Shown: positions 8,187-17,502, counted from the first letter of the stretch. The stretch: 64,000 nt of DNA from Trinickia terrae (GCF_005144415.1 NZ_SWJE01000009.1:1-64000); one strand, 5' to 3'. Made by a program: numbers and translations. Notes: generated by a model from the letters alone, not told the origin.

Positions 8187-9550
8187 TGGGCAAGAAGCAG
8201 ATCCTGCTGAACGCGTTCAACATGAACTGCGTGGGCCACATCAATCACGGACTGTGGACCCATCCGCGCGACCGCTCCTCGGACTACCGCCTGCTGCCGT
8301 ACTGGACCGAGCTTGCCCGCGTGCTCGAGCGCGGCCTCTTCGACGGGCTGTTTCTGGCTGACATCGTCGGCGTCTACGACGTATACCGGCGCAACGTCGA
8401 CGTGACGCTCAGCGAATCGATCCAGCTGCCGGTCAACGATCCGGCGCTGCTCGTTCCCGCGATGGCCGCCGTCACACGGCATCTCGGCTTTGGCGTGACC
8501 GTCAATCTGAGCTACGAGGAGCCGTATCTGCTCGCGCGGCGCTTTTCGACGCTGGATCACCTGACAGAGGGGCGCATCGGCTGGAACATCGTCACCGGCT
8601 ATCTCGACAGCGCCGCGCGCGCGATGGGGCGCGCCGAGCAGTTGCCGCACGACGAACGCTACGACCGAGCAGACGAGTATCTCGACGTGCTCTACAAGCT
8701 GTGGGAAGGCAGCTGGGAAGACGACGCCGTGCGGCGCGACAAGGCGGGGCGTGTCTATGCGGACCCCGCAAAGGTCCATCGCATCGAGCATGCCGGGCGT
8801 TACTACAACTTGGAGGGTTACCACCTCGCCGAACCGTCGCCGCAGCGCACACCGGTGCTGTTCCAGGCCGGCAGCTCCGGACGCGGCCAGCGCTTTGCCG
8901 CGCGCCACGCCGAATGCGTGTTCATCTCTCCGCCGAACCGTGAGGCGGCCCGGGAGACGGTGAGAACGTTGCGCAGGCAGCTTGTCGAGGCGGGACGCCG
9001 TCCCGGCGACGTCAAGGTGTTCGTGGGCGCGGCCGTGGTGCCGGGTGCGACCGAGGCAGAAGCGCGCGAGCGGCACGCCGACTATCTGCATTACGCGAGC
9101 CGCGAGGCGGGCCTTGCGCACTTCGCCGCGAGCACCGGCATCGACTACGCGCAGTACGACCTCGACGAACCGGTCGACTATCGTCCCGGCAATGCGATCG
9201 AATCGGCGGCGCGCACCGCGCAGGCGCACGGCTGGACGCGCCGCAAGCTGCTCGAGATGTTCGCGCTGGGCGGCCGCTATCCGGCGATCGTCGGCACGCC
9301 CGCGCAGATCGCCGATGAGCTGCAGAAGTGGGTCGGCGAGGCGGACGTCGACGGCTTCAACCTGAGCCGCACCGTCGTGCCGGAGAGCTACGAGCATTTT
9401 GTCGATCTCGTCGTGCCCGAGTTGCAGGACCGTGGGATTTACAAGACCGCCTATGCGGAGGGGGCGCTGCGCCACAAGCTGTTCGGTGCGGGCGACCGGT
9501 TGCCTGTGCGGCATGCGGGGGCGGGGTTTCGGCGTCATGCGGTGCGTTAG
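8186..9550 (+). CDS. NtaA/SnaA/DszA-family FMN-dependent monooxygenase (LLM class), copy 2
   Basis: A 454-residue paralogue of the product of 1574-2956, with LLNAFNMNCVGH at the N terminus, GRIGWNIVTGYLDSAAR near residue 132 and VDGFNLSRT near 390. A GTG one codon upstream (8183) is possible, but the ATG at 8186 gives the conserved start and overlaps the previous stop as TGATG. It is the last gene of the operon; repeat copy B begins 24 bp after its stop and its hairpins could end transcription. Role: FMNH2-dependent C-S or C-N bond oxidation, substrate unknown. Confidence 0.88.
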   Translation: MGKKQILLNAFNMNCVGHINHGLWTHPRDRSSDYRLLPYWTELARVLERGLFDGLFLADIVGVYDVYRRNVDVTLSESIQLPVNDPALLVPAMAAVTRHLGFGVTVNLSYEEPYLLARRFSTLDHLTEGRIGWNIVTGYLDSAARAMGRAEQLPHDERYDRADEYLDVLYKLWEGSWEDDAVRRDKAGRVYADPAKVHRIEHAGRYYNLEGYHLAEPSPQRTPVLFQAGSSGRGQRFAARHAECVFISPPNREAARETVRTLRRQLVEAGRRPGDVKVFVGAAVVPGATEAEARERHADYLHYASREAGLAHFAASTGIDYAQYDLDEPVDYRPGNAIESAARTAQAHGWTRRKLLEMFALGGRYPAIVGTPAQIADELQKWVGEADVDGFNLSRTVVPESYEHFVDLVVPELQDRGIYKTAYAEGALRHKLFGAGDRLPVRHAGAGFRRHAVR

Positions 9551-9573
9551 GGCTGCTTTTTTCTTGCCGTTTG

Positions 9574-9796
9574 GGTTTTCGCGGAAACTTTGAATTCGCG
9601 GCGGTCCGTATAGTCCGTCCCTCCCCGGGACCGGGGTCACTTTGGTCTTGCCCAAAGTAACCAAAAGCGTGTCCTGGGCGGACGGCCTTGGCCGAAGCGC
9701 ACTCAGTCCTGTCGGCGGTAGCGGTCTTTGGGTTCCCGCGTCTCCGCACGCCGAACCGCCGAAGCGCACGCGGCTCGTGGTCGCCTCGGCTTCGAA
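9574..9796 (-). repeat. Dispersed hairpin repeat, copy B
   Basis: This 223-bp segment is the reverse complement, with scattered differences, of 12460-12681 (copy C); both ends match, from GGTTTTCGCGGAAACTTTG to TTCGAA. Copy A at the window start matches the central part. Hairpins are visible at 9635-9662 (GGTCACTTTGG, TCTTGC, CCAAAGTAACC) and 9623-9636 (CCCCGG, GA, CCGGGG). It directly follows the monooxygenase operon and opens the 2.7-kb segment that holds the TPR gene. Confidence 0.85.
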
Positions 9797-9920
9797 TCAA
9801 ACCCATGGCGGCAGTCGGGAAAGGCCTGAAAAGGCTCGTCTTGCAACGCATGCCCCACCAAACCTAAATCCGCCCTCTTGGGCGTGGCCTTCCGTTCAGT
9901 TGGGTTTGAGGTCACGTATT

Positions 9921-10004
9921 ACGAAGGCCCATACGATCATCTATCGATCAAGTCAGACGGATTGCTCCGCATGCCCGATGAAGCAACAGTGCTGCCCCAC
10001 CCAA
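9921..10004 (+). pseudogene. IS1182-type transposase remnant
   Basis: Read in the frame starting at 9921, this stretch encodes IIYRSSQTDCSACPMKQQCC, which resembles the cysteine-rich YRAS-x2-DC-x2-CPLK-x2-CCP block of IS1182-family (DDE) transposases. Nothing recognisable as transposase lies on either side, so only about 27 codons survive. It sits inside the segment bounded by the inverted repeats B and C and shows that a mobile element was once here. Family assignment is from memory of the motif. Confidence 0.55.
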
Positions 10005-10335
10005 TCCACTGGAGGGGCTGGGTGGTCTGCGCGGTGGTGCATAGATTTTCGTCTAAGAAAAGCAGATAGTTATCAATGTAGCTATGTTGGCGTGGTACGA
10101 ATTGCAATCTTCTTGATCCTCCCGCGCGCACGAATCGTTCGAGTCACTTGAAGGCTATTAGCGGACCGCAGCGCTGCGCTACCTCTCGCCACAGAAACAA
10201 TGAGCGCTGTTTGTGTAGGCTAGAGAATGCCGCGCGAAGATTGCGACGGCGTGTACGCCTCAGCCCACCTCCCAACTTCCTGTGCCGCGTCAGGGACCGT
10301 AACGCCTGGTCGACACGACTCTATGCGGGGACGCC
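10005..10335. other. Gene-free spacer upstream of the TPR gene
   Basis: No convincing gene. The first part (10040-10140) is less GC-rich than the rest of the window. Weak coding potential appears in several frames but with no recognisable protein. It presumably carries the promoter of the downstream gene, though I see no clear -35/-10 pair. Confidence 0.4.
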
Positions 10336-12141
10336 ATGGAAGACGAAAAAGACGGACGAACCCCACAGCGAATACCGAGGCACCTGTGGGCGATGTTGCG
10401 AGCGCGGGTTAGCGAATGGTTCATTGGGGGCGTCCTCTTGGCAATCACCGGCTTCGCGCCGCAGGAATTCATCGCTCGACTAATCCGCTATATTGCGGCG
10501 CCAGAGAGGGTGGAGCATTTGTCGCGCTTGGCGCTCGATGCCCGGCCGGTGATTGTCTTTGTTGGAATCGCAATCATTGTGGCTGATGCGCTGTATCGGA
10601 ACCGGCACCGACCGGTCACTGCCGTCCCAGGAAGGCCGCCGCTCACTGAGGATGAAGCGGGGCGTTTGCAACCTGACGGCAGGGCGCTGGTGGAAAGCGA
10701 ACCGAGTGAACCGGAAGCATTACCGCTCCCAAATCATCCATGGCGATCGGAGGGGCGAGTGATACTGGTCGTGCTTCCGTTCGAAAGTCTCGGTGGCGGC
10801 GACAAATATGATTACTTCAGTGAGGGCTTGACCGAGGACATGATCACCCAACTTGCCCGGCTCAGCCCGGAGCGCCTCGGTGTCATCGCCCGGACTTCGG
10901 CGATGCGCTACAAATCCACGACCAAGACCATTCATCAGATCGGTCAAGACCTCGGGGTTTCCCACGTGCTTGAGGGAAGCGTCCGGCGTGCCGGAGATCG
11001 GGTACGGGTTGCGGCGCAGCTCATCCGGGTAAGCGACGAAACGCACCTTTGGGCCGAGACCTACGAGGGGAACCGGCATGACATCCTGGCACTCCAGATC
11101 GAGGTGGCCAAGGCAATTGCCCGCGAAATTGAGATCAAGCTCACGCCGCACGAGCAAGGGCGTTTAGACCGTACTCGTGCCATTGATGCGCAGGCGCACG
11201 AAGCGTATCTCAAGGGGCGTCACTTCTGGTCCAAGCGCACCGAAGAAGGCATGCGAAAGAGCATTGAGTATTTTCAGCTCGCTATTGGACACCAGCCGAA
11301 CTTTGCGGCCGCCTACGATGGAGTGGCCGATGCCTACACGATGCTTGCATGTCGCGGCGTGAGCCCTGCGCGCGAAACGTTTCATCAAGCAAAAATGGCA
11401 GCCAGGAAAGCGCTGCAGATTGAACCTGACTTGGGTGAGGCTTATGCGTCACTGGCCCATGTGCGTTTGCACGATTGGGATTGGGTCGATCTGGAACAGG
11501 ATTTCCTGCGCGCCATTGAACTGAATCCAGGACACGCGATCGCCTATTACTGGTACGCGGAATATCTCATGCTGGCAGGCAGAGCCGAAGAAGCCATTGC
11601 CAGGGTCAGGCAGTCCCAGCAGATGGACCCGTTGAATTCGGTGCTGAATTCATCGGTTGCCATCATCTTGTACCTTGCTCGGCGATACGACCAGGCACGG
11701 GAAGAACTCCGTAAAGCCCTGGAAATCGATCCAAACCACTTTCTGCTTCACTTCAGACTGGGATTGGTTTACCAGCAACAGAAGTTGTTCCATGAGGCAA
11801 TCGAGGAGATGCAGAAGGCTGTCACGCTTTCCGGGAGGAGCACAGAGACGCTGACGGGGCTGGCCCAGACCTACGCTGCCGCCGACATGCGAGCGGCCAT
11901 GCAGCAGATCGTGGATGCGCTGGAGACGGAATCCGAAAAGCACTACGTCCACCCCTACAACATGGCGAAAGTGTTTGGTTCGCTCGGGGACAAAGAGCAG
12001 ACGTTCGGCTGGCTGGAAAAAGCCTACGGTGAGCACAGTCCTGACTTCATTGAGCTCAGGACAGAACCTACCTTCGACAGCGCTCGCTTCGATCCCAGAT
12101 TCTCTGAACTGCTATCCCGCGTCGGGTTCAACCAGATCTGA
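10336..12141 (+). CDS. Membrane-anchored TolB/FlgO-like TPR protein
   Basis: A 601-residue protein with two hydrophobic segments near residues 28-45 and 71-90, a linker, a FlgO/TolB-like domain at about 140-260 (VVLPFESLGGG, YFSEGLTEDMITQLARL, VSHVLEGSVRRAGDRVRV) and a long TPR array from about 285 to 590. This order is known from proteins where the domain follows an adenylate-cyclase catalytic or winged-helix domain; here neither is present, so it looks like a truncated or scaffold version. Codon use is visibly less GC-biased than in its neighbours and it lies between inverted repeats, suggesting horizontal acquisition. Function unknown. ATG 10336 has a moderate GGGGA upstream. Confidence 0.85.
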   Translation: MEDEKDGRTPQRIPRHLWAMLRARVSEWFIGGVLLAITGFAPQEFIARLIRYIAAPERVEHLSRLALDARPVIVFVGIAIIVADALYRNRHRPVTAVPGRPPLTEDEAGRLQPDGRALVESEPSEPEALPLPNHPWRSEGRVILVVLPFESLGGGDKYDYFSEGLTEDMITQLARLSPERLGVIARTSAMRYKSTTKTIHQIGQDLGVSHVLEGSVRRAGDRVRVAAQLIRVSDETHLWAETYEGNRHDILALQIEVAKAIAREIEIKLTPHEQGRLDRTRAIDAQAHEAYLKGRHFWSKRTEEGMRKSIEYFQLAIGHQPNFAAAYDGVADAYTMLACRGVSPARETFHQAKMAARKALQIEPDLGEAYASLAHVRLHDWDWVDLEQDFLRAIELNPGHAIAYYWYAEYLMLAGRAEEAIARVRQSQQMDPLNSVLNSSVAIILYLARRYDQAREELRKALEIDPNHFLLHFRLGLVYQQQKLFHEAIEEMQKAVTLSGRSTETLTGLAQTYAAADMRAAMQQIVDALETESEKHYVHPYNMAKVFGSLGDKEQTFGWLEKAYGEHSPDFIELRTEPTFDSARFDPRFSELLSRVGFNQI

Positions 12142-12459
12142 AGGACGACGCGCTGTGATGGGAGCCAGGGCAAGTGGTTGCGCATTACTCCGGCTGCAGT
12201 CGCTGAATCAGTGTCTCCCCCTAACGCTGTTGCGTCGGTGGGAGCCATGAGCGCATCCGACTGTAGCCAGAATTGACCTGGCCTCACCTAGAGGGGCCTA
12301 TAAATACGTTGAAAGCGGCCGGGGCTGGTATGAGTCGGATCGAGGCTAAAGGGGCGGCCATTGCAGTTTTGCTGGCGACAATCATCATGTCGAGGTCCTG
12401 CTTGACCGGCTCCTTTGGGTCGAAATCGGAGCGCTGCCAAATCGACGCCGTCAATGTGT
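12142..12459. other. Gene-free spacer, possible remnant
   Basis: No intact gene. On the minus strand, about 12284-12450 reads as a protein-like stretch (DFDPKEPVKQDLDMMIVASK), but the frame runs on into repeat copy C and has no homologue I recognise. It may be a scrap of a gene lost when the segment was inserted. Confidence 0.3.
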
Positions 12460-12681
12460 TTCGAAGCTGGGCGACCACGAGCCGCGTGCGCTTCGGCGGT
12501 TCGTCGTGCGGAGACGCTGGACCCCAAAGACCGCTACGGCCAACAGGACTGAGTGCTAACGGGCCGAGGCCGTCCGCCCAGGACACGCCTTTGGTTACTT
12601 TGGGCAAGACCAAAGTGACCCCGGTCCCGGGGAGGGACGGACTATACGGACCGCCGCGAATTCAAAGTTTCCGCGAAAACC
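12460..12681 (+). repeat. Dispersed hairpin repeat, copy C
   Basis: This 222-bp segment is an inverted copy of 9574-9796 and, in its right half, a direct copy of 1-130. It carries the same hairpins (GGTTACTTTGG/CCAAAGTGACC and CCCCGG-TC-CCGGGG). Together with copy B it brackets the TPR gene and the transposase remnant. Confidence 0.85.
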
Positions 12682-12850
12682 TCAATCCTTAGCAACCCGA
12701 GCCCCGCCCACATATGACCCACACCGCTTTGCTCCTGACGATTTATTCGTTCGCCATGGGAACACCCGTTGCTAAAGTCGCGGCTCACCATCGCAAGCGC
12801 GATGTACGGCGCGCGATGCAAGAACGTATAACCACCGGAAGGTCCGTACC

Positions 12851-13675
12851 ATGAAAATGAAAATCAAGCATCTCGGCGCAATCATCACGGGGTTGATGCT
12901 CACCGTATCGGGCGTGGCGCACGCCGACCGCCTCGACGACATCAAGAAGGCCGGCGTGCTGCGCGTCGCGACCTTCGACAGCAATCCGCCATTCGGCTTC
13001 GTCGATCCCAAGAGCAACCAGATCGTCGGACTCGACGTCGACTATGCGCGCGCCGTCGCGGGCAAGCTCGGCGTGAAGCTCGAGATCCAGCCGACCAATC
13101 CCGCCAACCGCATCGCGTTCCTGAAGTCCGGCAAGGTCGATCTGGTGTTCGCGAACTTCACGATCACCGACGAGCGCAAGAAGGAGGTCGATTTCAGCAC
13201 CCCGTACTTCGCATCGGGCACGCAGTTCATCGCCAAGAAGGGCGTCCTCAAGACGCCGCAGCAATTGAACAGCCTGCGCATCGGCGCCGACAAGGGCACG
13301 ACCAACGAGCAGCAGGTCCGCGCACAATTCCCCAATGCGGCCATCGTCGCCTACGACGACACGCCGTTCGCCTTCGCCGCGCTGCGCGCGGGCAACGTGC
13401 AAGCCATCACCCAAGACGGGCCGAAGCTCGTCGCGCTGCTCGCCAACGTGCCGGACAAGGCGAACTACGAAATCTCGCCGTTCACGATCTCCAACGACTA
13501 TGAAGGCGTGGGCGTGCCGAAGGGCGAAACGCGTCTCTTGAGCGTCGTCGACGATACGCTCAAAGGGCTCGAAGCGAACGGCGCCGCTGGGAAGATCTAC
13601 GACCAGTGGTTCGGCCCGACGAGCCGCGCGCCGCTGCCGCGCTTGTTCAAGATCGGCGATCCGCAGAAGAGCTGA
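12851..13675 (+). CDS. Amino-acid ABC transporter, periplasmic binding protein
   Basis: A 274-residue SBP_bac_3-family protein with a clean signal peptide (MKMKIKHLGA... cleaved after VAHA, about residue 25). Mature motifs are GVLRVATFDSNPPFGFVD, VGLDVDYARAVAGKLGVKLE and FANFTITDERKKEVDFSTPY, typical of polar amino-acid binders. GGAAGG precedes the ATG. It begins an operon with two permeases, the first 3 bp downstream. The nearby dadA and alr genes suggest alanine or another amino acid as ligand, but the binding residues do not settle this. Confidence 0.9.
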   Translation: MKMKIKHLGAIITGLMLTVSGVAHADRLDDIKKAGVLRVATFDSNPPFGFVDPKSNQIVGLDVDYARAVAGKLGVKLEIQPTNPANRIAFLKSGKVDLVFANFTITDERKKEVDFSTPYFASGTQFIAKKGVLKTPQQLNSLRIGADKGTTNEQQVRAQFPNAAIVAYDDTPFAFAALRAGNVQAITQDGPKLVALLANVPDKANYEISPFTISNDYEGVGVPKGETRLLSVVDDTLKGLEANGAAGKIYDQWFGPTSRAPLPRLFKIGDPQKS

Positions 13676-13678
13676 TCG

Positions 13679-14410
13679 ATGAGTGATTGGCTCGCGCCGA
13701 AGTACGTCGGATGGCTCGCGCATGGCTTTCTGTCGACGTTGCTGCTGTCGGCATGCGTGATCGTCGCGGCGGCGCTGCTGGGCTTCGTGCTTGCCTTGGC
13801 GCGCAATGCGCGGCGCCGCGCCGTCGCGCGCGCCGCGGCGCTCTACGTGCTCGTGTTCCGTAACTCGCCGTTGCTGGTGCAACTGCTGTTCTGGTACTTC
13901 GGTGCGGCGACGCTGTTGCCGCAAGGCTGGATGGCCTGGCTCAACACGCCGCATGCGTTCGCGCTGGGCGCCTCGACGCTCGCCTGGCCGTCGTTCGAAT
14001 TCGTGGCGGGCTGGGCCGGCCTGACGTGCTATGCGACGGCCTTCATCGGCGAAGAGTTTCGCGCCGGCATACGCGGCGTCAAGGACGCGCAGTATCGAGC
14101 GGCGGCCGCGCTGGGACTCACGCCGCTCGCGACGTTCCGCTACGTGATCCTGCCGCAGGCGATCCGCATCGCGACGCCGCCGCTTGCGGGGCAATGCATG
14201 AACATCGTCAAGAACTCGTCGCTGACGATGGCGATCGGCTTGGCGGAGCTGTCGTACGCGTCGCGGCAGGTCGATACGGAAACCTTCAAGACGTTTCAGG
14301 CGTTCGGCGCCGCGACCATCCTCTATATCGCGACCATTGCCGCGATCGAAACCGCGCTGCTGCTCTGGAAGCGCGGCAGCGCGCATTCATGGCAGCGGGG
14401 GCAGGCATGA
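13679..14410 (+). CDS. Amino-acid ABC transporter permease 1 (HisM/GltJ type)
   Basis: A 243-residue inner-membrane protein with several hydrophobic helices (first at about residues 16-38) and the cytoplasmic EAA loop EEFRAGIRGVKDAQYRAAAA followed by LGLTPLATFRYVILPQAIRI, which contacts the ATPase in this family. Its stop overlaps the next start as ATGA, implying that the two permeases are made together as a heterodimer. It starts 3 bp after the binding-protein gene. Confidence 0.9.
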   Translation: MSDWLAPKYVGWLAHGFLSTLLLSACVIVAAALLGFVLALARNARRRAVARAAALYVLVFRNSPLLVQLLFWYFGAATLLPQGWMAWLNTPHAFALGASTLAWPSFEFVAGWAGLTCYATAFIGEEFRAGIRGVKDAQYRAAAALGLTPLATFRYVILPQAIRIATPPLAGQCMNIVKNSSLTMAIGLAELSYASRQVDTETFKTFQAFGAATILYIATIAAIETALLLWKRGSAHSWQRGQA

Positions 14411-15096
14411 GCGCAGCCGAGTGGCTGCCCACGCTCCGTTACCTCCTGCTCGGCACGTTTCCGAGCGGCCCGCTCGGCGGCGCGGCGTTGACCCTCGTGA
14501 TGTCGGCGGCGTCGGCGCTGCTGTCCGCCGTCATCGGACTTGCGGGCGGCATTGCGTTGTCGATGACGCGCGGCGCGGCGCATCTCGCGCTCACTGCGAT
14601 CGTGGGCTTTTTCCGGGCCATTCCGGTGCTGATGCTGGTTTTCTGGACCTTCTTCCTGATGCCGATGCTGCTGCACGTCGACGTGCCCGGGCTGGCGACC
14701 GTCGTATGCGCGCTCGCGCTCGTCGGGGGGGCTTACCTGTCGCATTCGGTGCACGCCGGCATCGCGGCGGTCGGGGCGGGGCAGAGGCAGGCGGCGCTGT
14801 CGCTGGGCCTGACGCGCTGGCAGGCGCTGCGCCACGTGCTGCTGCCACAGGCAGTCCGGATCATGACGCCGTCGTTCGTGAACCAGTGGGTGTCGCTCGT
14901 CAAGGATACGTCGCTCGCGTATATCGTCGGCGTTCCTGAGTTCACGTTTCTTGCCAACCAGGTCAACAACCGGCTGATGGTGTACCCCGCGCAGATATTC
15001 CTGTTCGTCGGTCTGGTCTATCTGTTGCTGTGCTCCGCGCTGCAATTCGGCGCGGCGCGGCTCTTTCGCGAAAGCGCGTCCGTCAGCGGGCCTTGA
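14407..15096 (+). CDS. Amino-acid ABC transporter permease 2 (GltK type)
   Basis: A 229-residue permease with the EAA-type loop [20 protein letters not shown] and [20 protein letters not shown] further on. ATG 14407 overlaps the previous stop (ATGA). The reading frame is open further upstream, but that part only shadows permease 1. No ATP-binding subunit gene follows: the next gene is alr on the opposite strand, and the two 3' ends overlap by 14 bp. The ATPase must be encoded elsewhere or shared. Confidence 0.9.
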   Translation: MSAAEWLPTLRYLLLGTFPSGPLGGAALTLVMSAASALLSAVIGLAGGIALSMTRGAAHLALTAIVGFFRAIPVLMLVFWTFFLMPMLLHVDVPGLATVVCALALVGGAYLSHSVHAGIAAVGAGQRQAALSLGLTRWQALRHVLLPQAVRIMTPSFVNQWVSLVKDTSLAYIVGVPEFTFLANQVNNRLMVYPAQIFLFVGLVYLLLCSALQFGAARLFRESASVSGP

Positions 15097-16150
15097 CGGG
15101 CACCCGGCGAGCCAGCGCGCACATCAGCTCGTAGCCGATCGTCCCGGCCGACGCGGCGACGTCGTCGATCTTCACTTGGTCTCCCCAGAGCTCGACCTTC
15201 GAGCCGATGCCCGCGTTCGGACACGGCGTGAGATCGACCGTCAGCATGTCCATCGACACGCGTCCCACGACGCGCGTCGGGATGCCGTCGACTGCGATGG
15301 GCGTGCCCGTCGGCGCGTGCCGCGGGTAGCCGTCCGCATACCCGCACGCGACGACGCCGATCCGCATGTCATGGCCCGCTTCGAAGGTCCTGCCATAGCC
15401 GACCGTTTCCGCGGCGCGCAGCGCCTGAGTGCCGATGATTTCGCTGACCAGGCTCATCGACGCGCGCAGCGGCACGTCGGCAATATGGCGCGACAGACCC
15501 GACGGCGATCCGCCGTAGAGAATGATCCCCGGCCGGACCCAGTCGCGATGGGCGCGCTCGTGCCACAGCACGGCGGCGGAGTTCGAGAGGCTGCGCGGGC
15601 CCGGAATGCCGCTCGTCGCCGCCTCGAAGCGGTCCATCTGCCAATCGATGTCGCTTTCGTCGGCGGCGGCGAAATGGTTCATCAGCGTGATCTCGCCGAC
15701 GGATTCAGCCGCATTCGCGCGCTCCCAGGCCGCGCGGAAGGTGTCGGGCGCGAAGCCCAGGCGGTTCATCCCGGAGTTCATTTTCAAATAGATATCGATC
15801 GGGCGGCTGCGCGGGGCCGCGGCGATCAGGTCGAGCTGATCGTCGCAATGGACCGCGACCGTCAAGCCGAGCGCGTCCGCCGTCTCGACGTCCTCGGGCT
15901 GGAACACGCCTTCGAGCAGGAGGATCGGCTTCTTCCACCCGAGATCGCGAATGCGCACGGCTTCGTCGAGATCGAGCAGCGCGATGCCGTCCGCGGTCGC
16001 GAGGGCGGGATAGATGCGCTCGATGCCGTGTCCGTATGCGTTGGCCTTGACGACGGCCCAGACCTTGGCCCGGGACGCGCGTTGCTTGATGACATCAAGG
16101 TTGTGCCTGACGGCGTCGGCATGGACATAGGCGGCGATCGGGCGGGGCAT
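15083..16150 (-). CDS. alr: Alanine racemase (probably catabolic, DadX type)
   Basis: A 355-residue PLP enzyme interconverting L- and D-alanine. The PLP lysine lies in [12 protein letters not shown] (K35), the second catalytic base is the Tyr in GYADGYPRH, and the C-terminal beta domain has the usual [14 protein letters not shown]. It lies 59 bp downstream of dadA on the same strand. That arrangement is the catabolic dadA-dadX operon, in which L-alanine is racemised and D-alanine is deaminated to pyruvate. The frame is open further upstream, but that part is the shadow of dadA; ATG 16150 is the family start. Confidence 0.93.
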   Translation of the reverse strand: MPRPIAAYVHADAVRHNLDVIKQRASRAKVWAVVKANAYGHGIERIYPALATADGIALLDLDEAVRIRDLGWKKPILLLEGVFQPEDVETADALGLTVAVHCDDQLDLIAAAPRSRPIDIYLKMNSGMNRLGFAPDTFRAAWERANAAESVGEITLMNHFAAADESDIDWQMDRFEAATSGIPGPRSLSNSAAVLWHERAHRDWVRPGIILYGGSPSGLSRHIADVPLRASMSLVSEIIGTQALRAAETVGYGRTFEAGHDMRIGVVACGYADGYPRHAPTGTPIAVDGIPTRVVGRVSMDMLTVDLTPCPNAGIGSKVELWGDQVKIDDVAASAGTIGYELMCALARRVPVKAR

Positions 16151-16209
16151 GGTGATCCTGTTGATCCTTTGGGGACGAAGGAAAGGCGGCGTGGCTCGCG
16201 GTGTGTAGC

Positions 16210-17502
16210 TCAGTTCAGCTCGAAGTCCGCGGGGGCGGGCGGCTCGTCGGCGTAGCGGAAAACGTTCAGGTCGTCGAACTGGATGGCGGGCTGCTTGCCC
16301 GAGACGAGGTCCGCCAGCAATTGAGCGGAGCCGCACGACATCGTCCAGCCGAGCGTGCCGTGCCCGGTGTTCAGGAAGAGGTTCGACAGCGCAGTGCGCC
16401 CGACGATCGGCGTGCCGTCGGGCGTCATCGGACGCAGGCCGGTCCAGAACGTCGCCTGAGAGGTGTCGCCTCCGCCCGGGAAAAGATCGTTCACGCACAT
16501 CTCGAGCGTCTCGCGCCGCGCTTCCCGCAAGCGCTTGTCGAAGCCGACGATCTCCGCCATGCCGCCCACGCGAATGCGCTGGTCGAAACGCGTGATGGCG
16601 ATCTTGTAGGTCTCGTCGAGCACGGTGGAAACCGGCGCCGCGGCCTCGTTGACGATGGGCGCCGTGATCGAGTAACCCTTGAGCGGATAGACGGGAATCT
16701 TGACGACGCCGGAGAGGAACTTGGTCGAGTAAGAGCCGAACGCGACGATGAAGGCATCCGCATGCACGAGCTTGCCGCCGTGGCGCGCCCCGACCACCTT
16801 GCCGCCCTCGACCACGAGGCCGTCGATGACGGTGTTGTAGCGGAAGCTGACGCCCGCTTGCTCGGCCAGCGCGGCGAGGCGCGTCGTGAACAGCTGGCAG
16901 TCGCCGGTTTCGTCGCCGGGCAGGCGCAGGCCGCCCGTCAGCTTGTGCGAGGTGGCGGCGAGGGCGGGCTCGGCCCGCGCCAGTTCGGACTGCGTGAGAA
17001 GCTCGTAGGGGACGTTGGCCTCTTTGAGCACGGCGATGTCCTTGGCGGCGCCGTCGAGCTGCTGCTGCGTGCGGAATACCTGGAGCGTGCCGCCCGTGCG
17101 GCCCTCGTACTGGATGCCGGTGTCGGCGCGCAGCTGCTGCAGGCAGTCGCGGCTGTATTCCGCGAGCCGGACCATGCGGCCCTTGTTGATGGCGTAGCGC
17201 TCGGCCGTGCAGTTCTGCAGCATCTGCCACATCCATTGGAGCTGGAACTGCTTGTCGTCGTCGTCGGGGCGGATCGCGAGCGGAGCGTGCTTCTGGAACA
17301 TCCATTTGACAGCCTTCAGCGGAACCCCCGGGGCGGCCCACGGCGCCGCGTAGCCTGGCGAGATCTGCCCGGCATTGGCAAAGCTGGTTTCGAGCGCCGG
17401 ACCCGCCTCACGGTCGATGACCGTGACCTCGTGGCCCGCAAGCGCAAGATAGTAGGCGCTCGTGACTCCGACAACCCCGCTGCCCAGCACGATGACTCGC
17501 AT
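16210..17502 (-). CDS. dadA: D-amino-acid dehydrogenase, small subunit
   Basis: A 430-residue FAD enzyme that oxidises D-amino acids, chiefly D-alanine, to keto acids and passes electrons to the respiratory chain. The N-terminal FAD-binding motif is [20 protein letters not shown], followed by [19 protein letters not shown], a strong DadA signature; [17 protein letters not shown] near the C terminus is also typical. The length matches the family. GGGAG precedes ATG. The racemase follows after 59 bp. An inverted repeat lies in the upstream gap. Confidence 0.95.
   Translation of the reverse strand: MRVIVLGSGVVGVTSAYYLALAGHEVTVIDREAGPALETSFANAGQISPGYAAPWAAPGVPLKAVKWMFQKHAPLAIRPDDDDKQFQLQWMWQMLQNCTAERYAINKGRMVRLAEYSRDCLQQLRADTGIQYEGRTGGTLQVFRTQQQLDGAAKDIAVLKEANVPYELLTQSELARAEPALAATSHKLTGGLRLPGDETGDCQLFTTRLAALAEQAGVSFRYNTVIDGLVVEGGKVVGARHGGKLVHADAFIVAFGSYSTKFLSGVVKIPVYPLKGYSITAPIVNEAAAPVSTVLDETYKIAITRFDQRIRVGGMAEIVGFDKRLREARRETLEMCVNDLFPGGGDTSQATFWTGLRPMTPDGTPIVGRTALSNLFLNTGHGTLGWTMSCGSAQLLADLVSGKQPAIQFDDLNVFRYADEPPAPADFELN

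Noticed and set aside
12284-12613. 109-codon minus-strand ORF
   Set aside because: More than half lies in repeat copy C and the same peptide (VLPKVTK...) reappears from copy B at 9642, so it is a by-product of the repeat.
12682-12850. Riboswitch upstream of the amino-acid binding protein
   Set aside because: Too short, with no stable multi-helix pattern or known aptamer core.
15083-17341. 752-codon minus-strand frame suggesting a DadA-racemase fusion
   Set aside because: The upstream half is an out-of-frame shadow of dadA; alanine racemase begins at 16150.
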